A stretch of DNA of 20,487 nucleotides from Thomasclavelia sp. (GTDB lineage Bacteria > Bacillota_I > Bacilli_A > Erysipelotrichales > Coprobacillaceae): positions 1-20,487 of the forward strand of contig JAHHSU010000018.1 of assembly GCA_020025035.1 (NCBI GenBank), read 5' to 3'. Every line of letters starts with the position of its first letter. The first letter of the stretch is position 1. Of this stretch, positions 9,210-16,652 are shown one piece after another. The notes below the pieces were generated by a model, which was given only the letters and a program-made list of their open reading frames with translations, ran no database searches and was not told the origin of the DNA. The translations under genes and the position numbers were made by a program.

Positions 9210-10215
9210 ACTTTACAATAATTTCTCGTATATCATTGATTATAATCGAATATGTACCATTTTCATTTTTAATTTTTTGTATATTATTTCCTTCTAAATA
9301 GTCCGATACATTAACAATGATTTCTACATTTTGATCTGTTACAATCTTACATTTTGATATTCTTTCTACTGACTCATAAGATGAAGAAATAGTAGTATTT
9401 TCATCAACTCCTAAATCTTGTAAAAGATCTAAACATTCAACTTGTGCATTATAATCTTTTTTTAATACATTAGAAGCAATTTCTAAAGGTTTGATTTCTC
9501 TATTTTCCAATAAACAATTCATCATTTCTTGTTTAACTAATGCCTTAGGTTCAAACTCATTAACACCAAATTGACTTTCTATTCTAGTAATAGCCCTATT
9601 CAATAATGTCATCTTTTGTTTGTCTGTCATTTTTGGCTCACCTTTTAAATATTGTGAATTTAAATAGTAATCCTTTTTTCCATCAATTTCAAATTTCTTT
9701 TCAATGATAAAAACTCTATTTTCTTCTACATTAACAATAATAGCTTCTTCTACCAAACTTGATTTTGGAGGAACCATTTGTCTATTAGTAATACGAACTT
9801 TTGTAATTCCTTGTTCATCTTTTTCAATCACATTAACAGGTGCCATTTTATAATTTAATTTTAAAATAGCCATATGTTTCATTCCATTAATTTTACATTC
9901 TACAAAGATGATATTACAATTAGGCATTAACTGAATCAATAATCCTAAATCAAATAATTCTTGTGTAATTGTTTGAGAATGGCTATGATATTTTGTTTCA
10001 TCTTCTATCATATCTTTACATCTTAATATAATTGATGAAAAATCACCTAATTCAATTTCTTTAAGTTGTGAACTTGTCCATGCTTTTTCTATTTTTTTAT
10101 CATAATATTCCTGCATTGTTGGACTTAATTCTAGAAAATCTTTAGAAAAAATAATTTCACGATGTTCAAAATCCATCATATGCATTAGAATTTTATCAAC
10201 TATAATCGTATTCAT
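9208..10215 (-). CDS. 37-kDa nucleoid-associated protein homologue (NdpA/YejK-like)
   Basis: The 335-residue protein resembles the nucleoid-associated protein family found in Clostridia and, as YejK/NdpA, in Proteobacteria. I base this on its length and overall pattern: an N-terminal stretch with a paired helix region, the central FVECKINGMKHMAILKLNY strand block (about residues 103-121), the PPKSS-x-VEEAIIV segment, and the KMTLLNRAI helix. The family binds DNA or the nucleoid; its biochemical role is poorly known. It is cytoplasmic, with no membrane segments. ATG 10215 is preceded by AAGGTGGGTGA; an in-frame GTG at 10227 lies inside that site and is not the start. Transcription is divergent from yaaA, and the gene is followed by its own terminator, so it is probably monocistronic with partial read-through into addBA. 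Confidence 0.72.
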   Translation of the reverse strand: MNTIIVDKILMHMMDFEHREIIFSKDFLELSPTMQEYYDKKIEKAWTSSQLKEIELGDFSSIILRCKDMIEDETKYHSHSQTITQELFDLGLLIQLMPNCNIIFVECKINGMKHMAILKLNYKMAPVNVIEKDEQGITKVRITNRQMVPPKSSLVEEAIIVNVEENRVFIIEKKFEIDGKKDYYLNSQYLKGEPKMTDKQKMTLLNRAITRIESQFGVNEFEPKALVKQEMMNCLLENREIKPLEIASNVLKKDYNAQVECLDLLQDLGVDENTTISSSYESVERISKCKIVTDQNVEIIVNVSDYLEGNNIQKIKNENGTYSIIINDIREIIVK

Positions 10216-10230
10216 TTTATCACCCACCTT

Positions 10231-10259
10231 ATTGTAACATACTTTGACACTTTTGAGAA
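10231..10259 (-). promoter_or_regulatory. Candidate promoter of the nucleoid-protein gene
   Basis: On the minus strand TTCTCA (10259-10254) is 17 bases from TACAAT (10236-10231), with a TG one base before the -10 (extended -10). The predicted start lies only about 10 bases before the ATG, which would clip the ribosome binding site, so I am not sure. It overlaps the opposite-strand yaaA promoter. Confidence 0.4.
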
Positions 10260-10272
10260 TTTAGAATATAGT
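10244..10272 (+). promoter_or_regulatory. Sigma-A promoter of yaaA
   Basis: A perfect TTGACA (10244-10249) is followed after 17 bases by TATAGT (10267-10272). The start of transcription would be near 10279, directly before AGGAGG at 10280-10285, so the 5' leader is very short. Confidence 0.8.
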
Positions 10273-10292
10273 AATCCTTAGGAGGAAAACTT

Positions 10293-11015
10293 ATGAAAAT
10301 TATTATCTCCCCAAGTAAAACAATGAAACCATGTAATCATTCTATTATGACTACTACCCCTATGTTTCAAAAAAAGAGTAATCAACTAAGAAATATTATC
10401 ACAAACTACTCACAAGAAGATTTAATAAAACGATTGCACGTTTCTAAAAATTTAAGTATGCAATTAATCAACAAACTAAATGATTCTAGTACCTATCCAG
10501 CATTATTTTATTATACTGGTACAGTATTTCAACAATTACAACTTGAAAATTATCATGAAGATGAATTTATGTATATTCAAAAATATTTGCATATTTTAGA
10601 TGCAATGTATGGTGCATTAAATTACAATGATGCCATTGCATTTTATCGGTTAGATTTTTTATGTAACCTAGATATCAATCTATATGATTATTGGTCTAAC
10701 AGTATCAATCAATTATATCAAAATGAGGATATCATTATTAATTTAGCTTCGAAAGAATTTTCTAAATTAATTCAACATCCTCATCTTATCACGATTGATT
10801 TTTGTATCCGACAAAATGGACAACTAAAAAGACCTTCCATGGCTATAAAAAAAGCAAGGGGAATGATGCTTCACCAAATGATTTGCCAACAAGTTACTAA
10901 CATTCAAAATATTACTCAAATTACCTTTGATCATTTTCATTATTGTAAAGAACAATCAAATTCATCTACATTAGTATTTATACAAGAGACAAACTCAAAA
11001 CGTGAAACCAACTGA
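10293..11015 (+). CDS. yaaA: Peroxide stress protein YaaA (DUF328/UPF0246)
   Basis: The 240-residue cytoplasmic protein carries the family signatures: N-terminal IIISPSKTM (3-11), YGALNYND and FYRLDF (106-122), INLASKEF (149-156) and KKARG (186-190). In E. coli YaaA limits intracellular iron and so protects DNA and proteins from hydrogen peroxide; it also has a DNA-binding fold. Its role in this organism is inferred. The ATG follows AGGAGG seven bases upstream, and a near-consensus promoter precedes it. I found no convincing PerR operator. The last 25 codons overlap a convergent DUF1653 gene by 76 bases, and the terminator lies within that gene. Confidence 0.9.
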   Translation: MKIIISPSKTMKPCNHSIMTTTPMFQKKSNQLRNIITNYSQEDLIKRLHVSKNLSMQLINKLNDSSTYPALFYYTGTVFQQLQLENYHEDEFMYIQKYLHILDAMYGALNYNDAIAFYRLDFLCNLDINLYDYWSNSINQLYQNEDIIINLASKEFSKLIQHPHLITIDFCIRQNGQLKRPSMAIKKARGMMLHQMICQQVTNIQNITQITFDHFHYCKEQSNSSTLVFIQETNSKRETN

Positions 11016-11185
11016 TTATGATACGACACTTTTTCTTCAAACATGGATTTTAATCGAATCCATGTTTTTTTTGATCCATAAAGTTGACGATATACTACAT
11101 ACTCTTCTAATGTTTCACTATGAATTGCAATATCAATTACCTCATAATATTTTCCTTTAAAATGACGATATATTCCTTTTTCCAT
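10940..11185 (-). CDS. DUF1653 domain protein
   Basis: The 81-residue protein fits the DUF1653 family: G-x-YRHFKGKYYEV at 4-16, then HSETLEEYVVYRQLYG (22-37), W-x-R (42-44) and MF (48-49). The family's function is not known. The start ATG overlaps the stop of the upstream 230-residue gene (TAATG), so translation is probably coupled; only a weak GGGA precedes it. Residues from about 57 onward are encoded antisense to the end of yaaA, and the tail after SRF (61-63) extends past the usual end of the domain. Codons 38-49 double as the yaaA terminator on the other strand. Confidence 0.85.
   Translation of the reverse strand: MEKGIYRHFKGKYYEVIDIAIHSETLEEYVVYRQLYGSKKTWIRLKSMFEEKVSYHNQLVSRFEFVSCINTNVDEFDCSLQ
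11041..11072 (+). terminator. Intrinsic terminator of yaaA, inside the DUF1653 gene
   Basis: The 9-bp stem ACATGGATT/AATCCATGT (11041-11049 with 11057-11065, 7-base loop) is followed by eight T (11065-11072). It lies 26 bases after the yaaA stop and wholly within the opposite-strand DUF1653 coding region. On the minus strand the T run is only three bases, so the element should not stop DUF1653 transcription. Confidence 0.85.
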
Positions 11186-11877
11186 TAATTTATCCCATAG
11201 TTTTGATGATGTCCCTTTATTTCTTGAGCTATATGATCAATGGAATCTTCAAATTTTTCTATTAATTCCTCAGAATGTTTGGTTGCATATACTGCACTAA
11301 TTACCCCAAATGTCATAATAAAATAATGTGGAATTAATTTATTAGGATTTAGCACACGATATAGTAAAGATTCATTTAACGGAAAAAATAAAATATGCAA
11401 TAACTGTTTATGAATAAAATCAATATCCATTTCATATTCAGCTGCTATCATTAAAAATTTCTCAACATCATCAACACTAGTAATTAATAAATACGCATTT
11501 TGGATGATTGAACAACATACAGGCATTGGTAAAATCATAATTGTATTTTGATTCTCATTAGTTTCATATAGAATATGACGAAAAAAACCTACTGATCCTA
11601 ATAATTGTCCTTGTAAATCGTTTAAAACGAATTGTCTAGGTACTAATGGTGCAATCATATCATTAATGTACAGTTCAAATAATTCACTTTCTTTAATAAA
11701 ATGAAATAGTTGTGTAAAATTATCGTTATCTTGGTGCCACCTAAGTTCCTCTAATACATCTTCTAGCTTAGATCCATCTATGTCATAAATCTTTGAATTT
11801 GAAGAAAAAGTTTTTTTATAAGATTCTCGAAAATTATCTAATTCTACTTCTTTAAAATTATCGAATGATTGACTCAT
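11185..11877 (-). CDS. Hypothetical protein, 230 residues, unrecognised
   Basis: I do not recognise this family. The first 45 residues are charged and polar (MSQSFDNFKEVELDNF...). The rest looks mostly helical, with a Cys-Cys pair at 121-122 (MPVCCS) and hydrophobic stretches at about 113-133 and 181-197. There is no signal peptide, and those stretches look more like a buried core than clear membrane spans. It has no catalytic motif that I can name. The ATG follows GGAGGG at good spacing, and a fair promoter lies upstream. The stop overlaps the DUF1653 start, so the two are one operon and may act together, but nothing in the sequence tells how. Confidence 0.8.
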   Translation of the reverse strand: MSQSFDNFKEVELDNFRESYKKTFSSNSKIYDIDGSKLEDVLEELRWHQDNDNFTQLFHFIKESELFELYINDMIAPLVPRQFVLNDLQGQLLGSVGFFRHILYETNENQNTIMILPMPVCCSIIQNAYLLITSVDDVEKFLMIAAEYEMDIDFIHKQLLHILFFPLNESLLYRVLNPNKLIPHYFIMTFGVISAVYATKHSEELIEKFEDSIDHIAQEIKGHHQNYGIN

Positions 11878-11900
11878 ATTATCCCTCCAATATATATTAT

Positions 11901-11930
11901 ATTGTAGTCTTAAAATAGTTACTTTGTCAA
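11901..11930 (-). promoter_or_regulatory. Candidate promoter of the 230-residue gene and DUF1653
   Basis: On the minus strand a perfect TTGACA (11930-11925) is 18 bases from TACAAT (11906-11901). The start of transcription would be about 17 bases before the ATG at 11877, and the GGAGGG site still fits in the leader. Confidence 0.6.
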
Positions 11931-11953
11931 CGTGTACAACTCATGTTTACTAT

Positions 11954-13297
11954 CTACATGTACTGTATCTCATTTTTGTACACCTGAACATACAACCATA
12001 TACTAAATAATCCAGATATTGCTTCTGCAATAATAAAAGAATACCAAACTGCATTTAGACCCCATATTCTAGAAAAAATGATTCCTAGAGGAATAATGAT
12101 GATGAGTTGTCGCATCAAGGAAATCCATAAACTAAATTTTCCTCTACCTATTGCTTGAAATAGTGTTGCAAAAATAAGTCCAATAGTTGAAAAAATAAAA
12201 CTGATTGAAAGAATTCTTAAGGCACCTACACCTAATTCAATTAATTCATTAGATGCATTAAAGATCTTTAATAAAAAATCAGGATATACCATAAAAATTA
12301 AAGTCCCAATACACATCATGAAAAAAGCTATAAGTAAACTGTAATATAGTGTTTGAATAAAACGTTTTTTATTTTTAGCACCATAATTATACGCAAAAAT
12401 TGGCATAGCACCTTGTGTTAACCCACACACTGGCATACTAACAAATGATTGTAATTTAAAATAAATTCCTAATAATGGAACTGCTAAAGGATTTAATGGT
12501 AATAAAATTGCATTAAGTGCCATGACTAATATTGAACCAACCGAAATAACTAAAATCGAAGGTACTCCCACTCGATAAATCTCTTTAACCATATCTAAGT
12601 CAAATCTAAACCCTTGATAGGTTAATTTTACATCATGTTTTATAAATAAAATCATACAAATAGCAAGTGTCATAGACGTCATTTGTCCAATAATTGTAGC
12701 AATTGCCGCTCCTTCAATTCCCATTTTAGGAAAAGGTCCAATCCCAAATATTAAAATTGGATCTAAAATAATATTTGTAATACATCCTACAATTTGAAAC
12801 ATCATAGGAATTACCATATTACCAGTAGCCTGAATAATTTTTTCAATACAGATATGAATAATTGATCCAAAACTAAATGCTAAAATAATAAAAGTATATT
12901 TTACACCATAATCAAATATCACTAAAGAAGAAGTATATGCTTTAAAAAATGGCTTTACAATAGTAAATGACAACAATAAAAATATAAATGCTGAAAAAAT
13001 ACCTAATAATACACCATGACTTGCAACATTACTTGCTTCTTTTGTTTTTCCTTCTCCAAGCTTTCTTGCAATTAATGAATTAATCCCTACTCCTGTACCT
13101 ACTGCAACTGCTAGAATCACATTTTGAATTGGAAAAGCTAATGAAACTGCAGTTAATGCATCTTCTGAAATTCGTGCAACAAACATGCTATCAATAATAT
13201 TATACATAGATTGAATAAACATAGACAACATTGCAGGTAAACCCATTGTAATTAATAATGGAAATATAGGTTTTGTTCCCATTTTATTTTGATTCAT
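11954..13297 (-). CDS. MATE family multidrug/cation antiporter
   Basis: The 447-residue integral membrane protein has about 12 hydrophobic spans in two repeated halves. The N-terminal half opens PIFPLLITMGLPAML and YNIIDSMFVARI-x-EDALTAVSLAFP, and carries GVGINSLIARKLGEG; these are typical MATE sequences, closest to the MepA-like or DinF-like bacterial subfamilies. The family exports drugs or metabolites using a Na+ or H+ gradient; the substrate here cannot be told. The ATG at 13297 follows GGAGGAGG. The gene is single, with its own promoter (13392-13419). A terminator-like hairpin ending in nine T sits between that promoter and the ribosome binding site, suggesting control by transcription attenuation. 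No clear terminator follows the stop codon. Confidence 0.93.
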   Translation of the reverse strand: MNQNKMGTKPIFPLLITMGLPAMLSMFIQSMYNIIDSMFVARISEDALTAVSLAFPIQNVILAVAVGTGVGINSLIARKLGEGKTKEASNVASHGVLLGIFSAFIFLLLSFTIVKPFFKAYTSSLVIFDYGVKYTFIILAFSFGSIIHICIEKIIQATGNMVIPMMFQIVGCITNIILDPILIFGIGPFPKMGIEGAAIATIIGQMTSMTLAICMILFIKHDVKLTYQGFRFDLDMVKEIYRVGVPSILVISVGSILVMALNAILLPLNPLAVPLLGIYFKLQSFVSMPVCGLTQGAMPIFAYNYGAKNKKRFIQTLYYSLLIAFFMMCIGTLIFMVYPDFLLKIFNASNELIELGVGALRILSISFIFSTIGLIFATLFQAIGRGKFSLWISLMRQLIIIIPLGIIFSRIWGLNAVWYSFIIAEAISGLFSIWLYVQVYKNEIQYM

Positions 13298-13315
13298 CTA
13301 TCACTGTCCTCCTCC

Positions 13316-13370
13316 AAAAAAAAATCCCAACTTAGATATTTTCTCATCCAAAAAATATCTAAAACTGGGA
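13316..13370 (-). terminator. Leader terminator (attenuator) of the MATE gene
   Basis: On the minus strand TCCCA(13370-13366)...TGGGA(13329-13325) forms an outer 5-bp stem. A small internal loop follows, then an 11-bp stem of TTAGATATTTT type. Nine T (13324-13316) come immediately after and run straight into the GGAGGAGG ribosome binding site. This is a good intrinsic terminator lying between the MATE promoter and its start codon. Confidence 0.72.
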
Positions 13371-13391
13371 GTTATTTTGATAACCTATCAA

Positions 13392-13419
13392 ATAATATCA
13401 TAAATTAAGTAATTGTCAA
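13392..13419 (-). promoter_or_regulatory. Promoter of the MATE gene
   Basis: On the minus strand a perfect TTGACA (13419-13414) is 16 bases from TATTAT (13397-13392), with TG one base before the -10. The transcript would start near 13385, giving a leader of about 88 bases that contains the attenuator hairpin. Confidence 0.7.
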
Positions 13420-13679
13420 ATCGTAAATAGTAATAATAAATGTTATTAGTAATCATACCCATTACATTTCAATTAGTTGATAAAGGATTTCTAACTTCTT
13501 ATATAATATATCTATTTATACACTTTCTTTTATTTTCTATTTCTTATCTACTCATTGCATATATATAGTAATTACAAGTATCATTATATCATTAATGGTT
13601 AGTATACTTGTTTAAGTATTTTAATATTTTCTAATAAACACAAAACAAATACTTTAGAATATCTAATTATAAAAGATTT
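13420..13679. other. AT-rich intergenic region between the radical SAM gene and the MATE promoter
   Basis: The gap between the two genes is 382 bases; this part lies upstream of the MATE promoter and holds no reading frame with a ribosome binding site. The only structure I see is a dyad, ACAAGTAT at 13574-13581 and ATACTTGT at 13604-13611, with 22 bases between the arms. No known riboswitch was recognised. Confidence 0.5.
13574..13611. repeat. Inverted repeat, 8-bp arms 22 bases apart
   Basis: ACAAGTAT (13574-13581) and ATACTTGT (13604-13611) are perfect reverse complements. The spacer contains a second partial dyad around CATTAATGATATAATG on the minus strand. There is no T run on either side, so it is not a terminator. 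It could be a regulator-binding site or chance in AT-rich DNA. Confidence 0.4.
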
Positions 13680-13690
13680 TTATAAATCTT
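13671..13690 (-). terminator. Weak terminator of the radical SAM gene
   Basis: On the minus strand AAGATTT/AAATCTT forms a 7-bp stem (13690-13684 with 13679-13673, loop of 4), followed by TTATAATT. It overlaps the stop codon at 13680-13682. The stem has little GC and the T run is broken, so it may be leaky. Confidence 0.4.
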
Positions 13691-15353
13691 CTTCTTTAAT
13701 TTTATATAGTTTTACTTCAAAATTTTGATATAAGCATAGAATATAAGTGTTATTTATTTTTTCAATCAATGTATAACGATATAATTGTTCTTGAGTTAAA
13801 TTTAATGATGAATTAATTGAAGATTGCAGTAATTTCTTAATAAATTGTTTACGACAAGTAGTATCTATTTTTGGTTGCCACCATTTTTTTGGTTTTACCT
13901 TAAATAACATTAAATAATCTTCAATCATATACTCCAATACGTCAATATTTAAGGTATCCAAATATTGTTTTAAATAAATAAACAACTCATCGATTTGATA
14001 GCCAATTACTTTAAACTGCTGTTCAAGATAAAAAACACCAAAATCATGAAAAAAATCAAATGGGGAAGTAATATAATGATCAAATAAATAGTTTAATGTA
14101 CGACATGCTCTTCCACTATTCCAATATTTTTCTAACATTTCTTCACATATATGAATATGTTGTCGCTCTTCATTTGATAAGACATGATTTTCAAATATTT
14201 CATAAGGTGCTTGATCTTGATAACGATATTGGTATAACGCTGCTTCTTTTCTTAGATTTGTACCTCTTAACATTTTTAAAAAACCAAGTTGCAGCTCTTT
14301 TGCTTTAAAAGCAAATACATCATCAAACGATTGCTTAAATCTATCATAACTTTCATAAGGTAATCCAGCAATTAAATCTAAATGTAAATCTACTTTATTT
14401 CCATTTACTAAGCTACATATTACTTCACTTAATCTTTTAAAATTTTGATTTCTTTTAATGATTTTATTAGTAGGTTCATATGTAGATTGAATTCCTATTT
14501 CAAATCTAATTAAATTTTTAGGTGCGTATTGATTAACATAATCTATAATACGTTGGTCTAATACATCTGCATTAATTTCAAATTGAAATTGTTGATGTGG
14601 TTGATGATAGTTTACAATAAATTCTAATATTTCAAGTGCAAAATTAGGATTAACATTAAAGCTACGATCAAGGAATTTAATAATTTTCGCATTGGAATCA
14701 ATAATCCCTTTTAATTGTTTTTTGATATAATCAATGCTATAAAAACGCATTCCTTTTTCAAGCGAAGATAAACAATATTGACATTGATATGGGCATCCAC
14801 GACTAGATTCAAAATAAACAATTCTATTTTTCATATTTGGTAAATCCCGATCTAATAAATATGGTGAATCTAATGTTTCGATATAAGATAAATCACAATT
14901 AATCATCGTTTTATTAACAATTATTTGCTTCTTTTTTTTGTAACTCACTCCAGGAATATTGTATTCTAAATGATTTTGTATAGCGTGTAATAACTTAGGA
15001 AATACCATCTCCCCTTCTCCACTAATTACAAAATCTATATGAAAATGATTTAAAAAATATTCTGGTTCATAAGAAACTTCAGGCCCTCCTAAAATAATTT
15101 TTAATGTAGGTTGCTTTTGTTTTAGTTTTACAACTATTTCCTTTATTTGATTAACATTCCATATATACGTAGAAAATGCAATAACATCTAGCTCCATTTT
15201 ATTTAATTCTATTACAATATCATCTATATTATCCTTAATTGTATATTCCTTAAAATCAATATCAAAATGGTCTTTAGTAGCAACATAAAGTAATCGTAGT
15301 GATAAAGCGGTATGAATATATTTAGAATTTAACGTAGTAATAAGTGTTTTCAT
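13680..15353 (-). CDS. B12-binding-domain radical SAM protein with DUF4080-like C-terminus
   Basis: The 557 residues split into three parts. An N-terminal cobalamin-binding-type Rossmann domain (about 1-130) contains VIAFSTYIWN and ILGGPEVS. A radical SAM domain follows with the 4Fe-4S motif C187-x3-C191-x2-C194 (SRGCPYQCQYC) and the later segments LDRSFN and EIGIQS. The C-terminal part, from about 380, resembles DUF4080. The architecture is that of the large B12-binding radical SAM group that methylates or rearranges unreactive carbons; the substrate of this subgroup is unknown. The N-terminal domain shows no DxHxxG motif, so if it binds cobalamin it would do so without the usual lower histidine ligand. 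The ATG follows a purine-rich GGAAAGGA site. It sits alone between terminators; no clear promoter is visible. Confidence 0.85.
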   Translation of the reverse strand: MKTLITTLNSKYIHTALSLRLLYVATKDHFDIDFKEYTIKDNIDDIVIELNKMELDVIAFSTYIWNVNQIKEIVVKLKQKQPTLKIILGGPEVSYEPEYFLNHFHIDFVISGEGEMVFPKLLHAIQNHLEYNIPGVSYKKKKQIIVNKTMINCDLSYIETLDSPYLLDRDLPNMKNRIVYFESSRGCPYQCQYCLSSLEKGMRFYSIDYIKKQLKGIIDSNAKIIKFLDRSFNVNPNFALEILEFIVNYHQPHQQFQFEINADVLDQRIIDYVNQYAPKNLIRFEIGIQSTYEPTNKIIKRNQNFKRLSEVICSLVNGNKVDLHLDLIAGLPYESYDRFKQSFDDVFAFKAKELQLGFLKMLRGTNLRKEAALYQYRYQDQAPYEIFENHVLSNEERQHIHICEEMLEKYWNSGRACRTLNYLFDHYITSPFDFFHDFGVFYLEQQFKVIGYQIDELFIYLKQYLDTLNIDVLEYMIEDYLMLFKVKPKKWWQPKIDTTCRKQFIKKLLQSSINSSLNLTQEQLYRYTLIEKINNTYILCLYQNFEVKLYKIKEEDL

Positions 15354-15370
15354 ATTTTTCCTTTCCTAAT

Positions 15371-15394
15371 AAAAAAGGGAAAATTTTCCCTTTT
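15371..15394 (-). terminator. Intrinsic terminator after the VanY-type gene
   Basis: A perfect 22-base palindrome (15373-15394) centred on AAAATTTT, with GGG/CCC in the arms, is followed on the minus strand by six T (15376-15371). The carboxypeptidase stop codon (15393-15395) overlaps its first bases. Confidence 0.82.
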
Positions 15395-16637
15395 ATCTTG
15401 GTTCTAAATCAGGTAATGTACTAGTTTGTAAACAATACTCTTCAAATGTAATTCCTTGGTCCATAATTTTTTTTGCGATATCTTTACCAACATATCTTAA
15501 ATGCCATGGTTCATGTGCAATTCCTGTAATATCAGCTTTTCCTGTTTCATAACGAATAATAAATCCATATTTAGCACAATTTTTAATAACCCATTGATAT
15601 TCTGGAGTATCTCCAAAAGTAATTTTTTGCTTATCAATCACACTTTGAGAAATTAAATCAACTCCTAATCCAGATTGATGTTCACTAGCTCCTGGTGATG
15701 CAACAAACTCTGATGCATATAATCCACCATATTTATCAGTAGTTTCCTTATATGTTTTTACTTGATCTTCATATGAACGATATCCACTATTTAATACAAT
15801 TTCTAATCCTTCTTTTTTTGCATCTAAATACATTTGGTCTAATGCATCTGCAACATCTTTTCTTACTGTAGGATTTTCACAATCTGGAGCAACCGGCATT
15901 GTTGAAGGTTGTACTAAATCAGATGGTACATAATCATCTTTAAAATAAAATCCTTTTTTTACTAAAGTTAATATATTTTCAGGGTTTAATATTGTATAAC
16001 TTTCCGTAACAGGATTTGAAGAGATAATAAATGGAAAATTAACAATATTTACAGCATAATCATAATTTTGATACTTATTATATGCATCAATATAATCAGC
16101 TAATTTTTGATATTGGAAATATTTTTTATCACTATATAAAGAAACAGTATCATAAGTATATTTATGTTGAATAATATATTGAATATCTTCTAATGATGCA
16201 GTTTCTAATAATTTCCAAATTTGTTCATCAGTATAATTTAAATTTTGAAGACTAACATAATCATTTTGATAGAATTTATCAACATTTTCTACCACCTTCT
16301 CTGGACTTAATTCAGGATGAAGTTCCTGATATCGATCGTATTCATCATACATTGAAGCATCTAATGTCAAAGACAACCATTCTTGTAAATGTTTTACTTT
16401 TGGTTTAGATAGTAATTCATGTTTAATTACTTTAGACTGTTTTAATACAATTGAACTTTCATGAAAAGAATATCCTTTGTTTAAAAGTTTAATCCTATTC
16501 ATATTTAGTCCTACAATCACCAAAACGACTAAAATGATTCCACTAATCATCATTATTAATCTATCATATCTTAGCTTTTTTTTCTTTTGAGTACCATACG
16601 AACTATAATACCCATAATTTGTTCTTCTTTTTTTCAT
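15393..16637 (-). CDS. Membrane-anchored D-alanyl-D-alanine carboxypeptidase, VanY type (peptidase M15B)
   Basis: The 414-residue protein has a Lys/Arg-rich cytoplasmic start, one membrane span (about 27-45), a long extracellular region (46-240) of no domain I recognise, and a VanY-type zinc peptidase domain (about 245-400). The zinc ligands are H320 and D327 (SEHQSGLGVD) and H379 (EPWH), and the catalytic Glu is E376. Such enzymes trim the terminal D-Ala from peptidoglycan stem pentapeptides outside the membrane. There is no VanS/VanR, VanH or VanX nearby, so this is more likely wall maturation than vancomycin resistance. The ATG follows AAAGGATGG, which overlaps the stop of the upstream LTA-synthase-family gene 15 bases away, so the two form one envelope operon ending in a clear terminator. 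Confidence 0.92.
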   Translation of the reverse strand: MKKRRTNYGYYSSYGTQKKKKLRYDRLIMMISGIILVVLVIVGLNMNRIKLLNKGYSFHESSIVLKQSKVIKHELLSKPKVKHLQEWLSLTLDASMYDEYDRYQELHPELSPEKVVENVDKFYQNDYVSLQNLNYTDEQIWKLLETASLEDIQYIIQHKYTYDTVSLYSDKKYFQYQKLADYIDAYNKYQNYDYAVNIVNFPFIISSNPVTESYTILNPENILTLVKKGFYFKDDYVPSDLVQPSTMPVAPDCENPTVRKDVADALDQMYLDAKKEGLEIVLNSGYRSYEDQVKTYKETTDKYGGLYASEFVASPGASEHQSGLGVDLISQSVIDKQKITFGDTPEYQWVIKNCAKYGFIIRYETGKADITGIAHEPWHLRYVGKDIAKKIMDQGITFEEYCLQTSTLPDLEPR

Positions 16638-16652
16638 ACAGAACCATCCTTT

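Noticed and set aside
10261..10275. Possible PerR box over the yaaA -10 region
   Set aside because: TTAGAATATAGTAAT matches only the first half of the TTATAATnATTATAA pattern; the second half fails at most positions.
15393..16637. Vancomycin-resistance role for the VanY-type protein
   Set aside because: No vanR/S, vanH, vanA/B-type ligase or vanX is nearby; the operon partner is an LTA-synthase-family enzyme.
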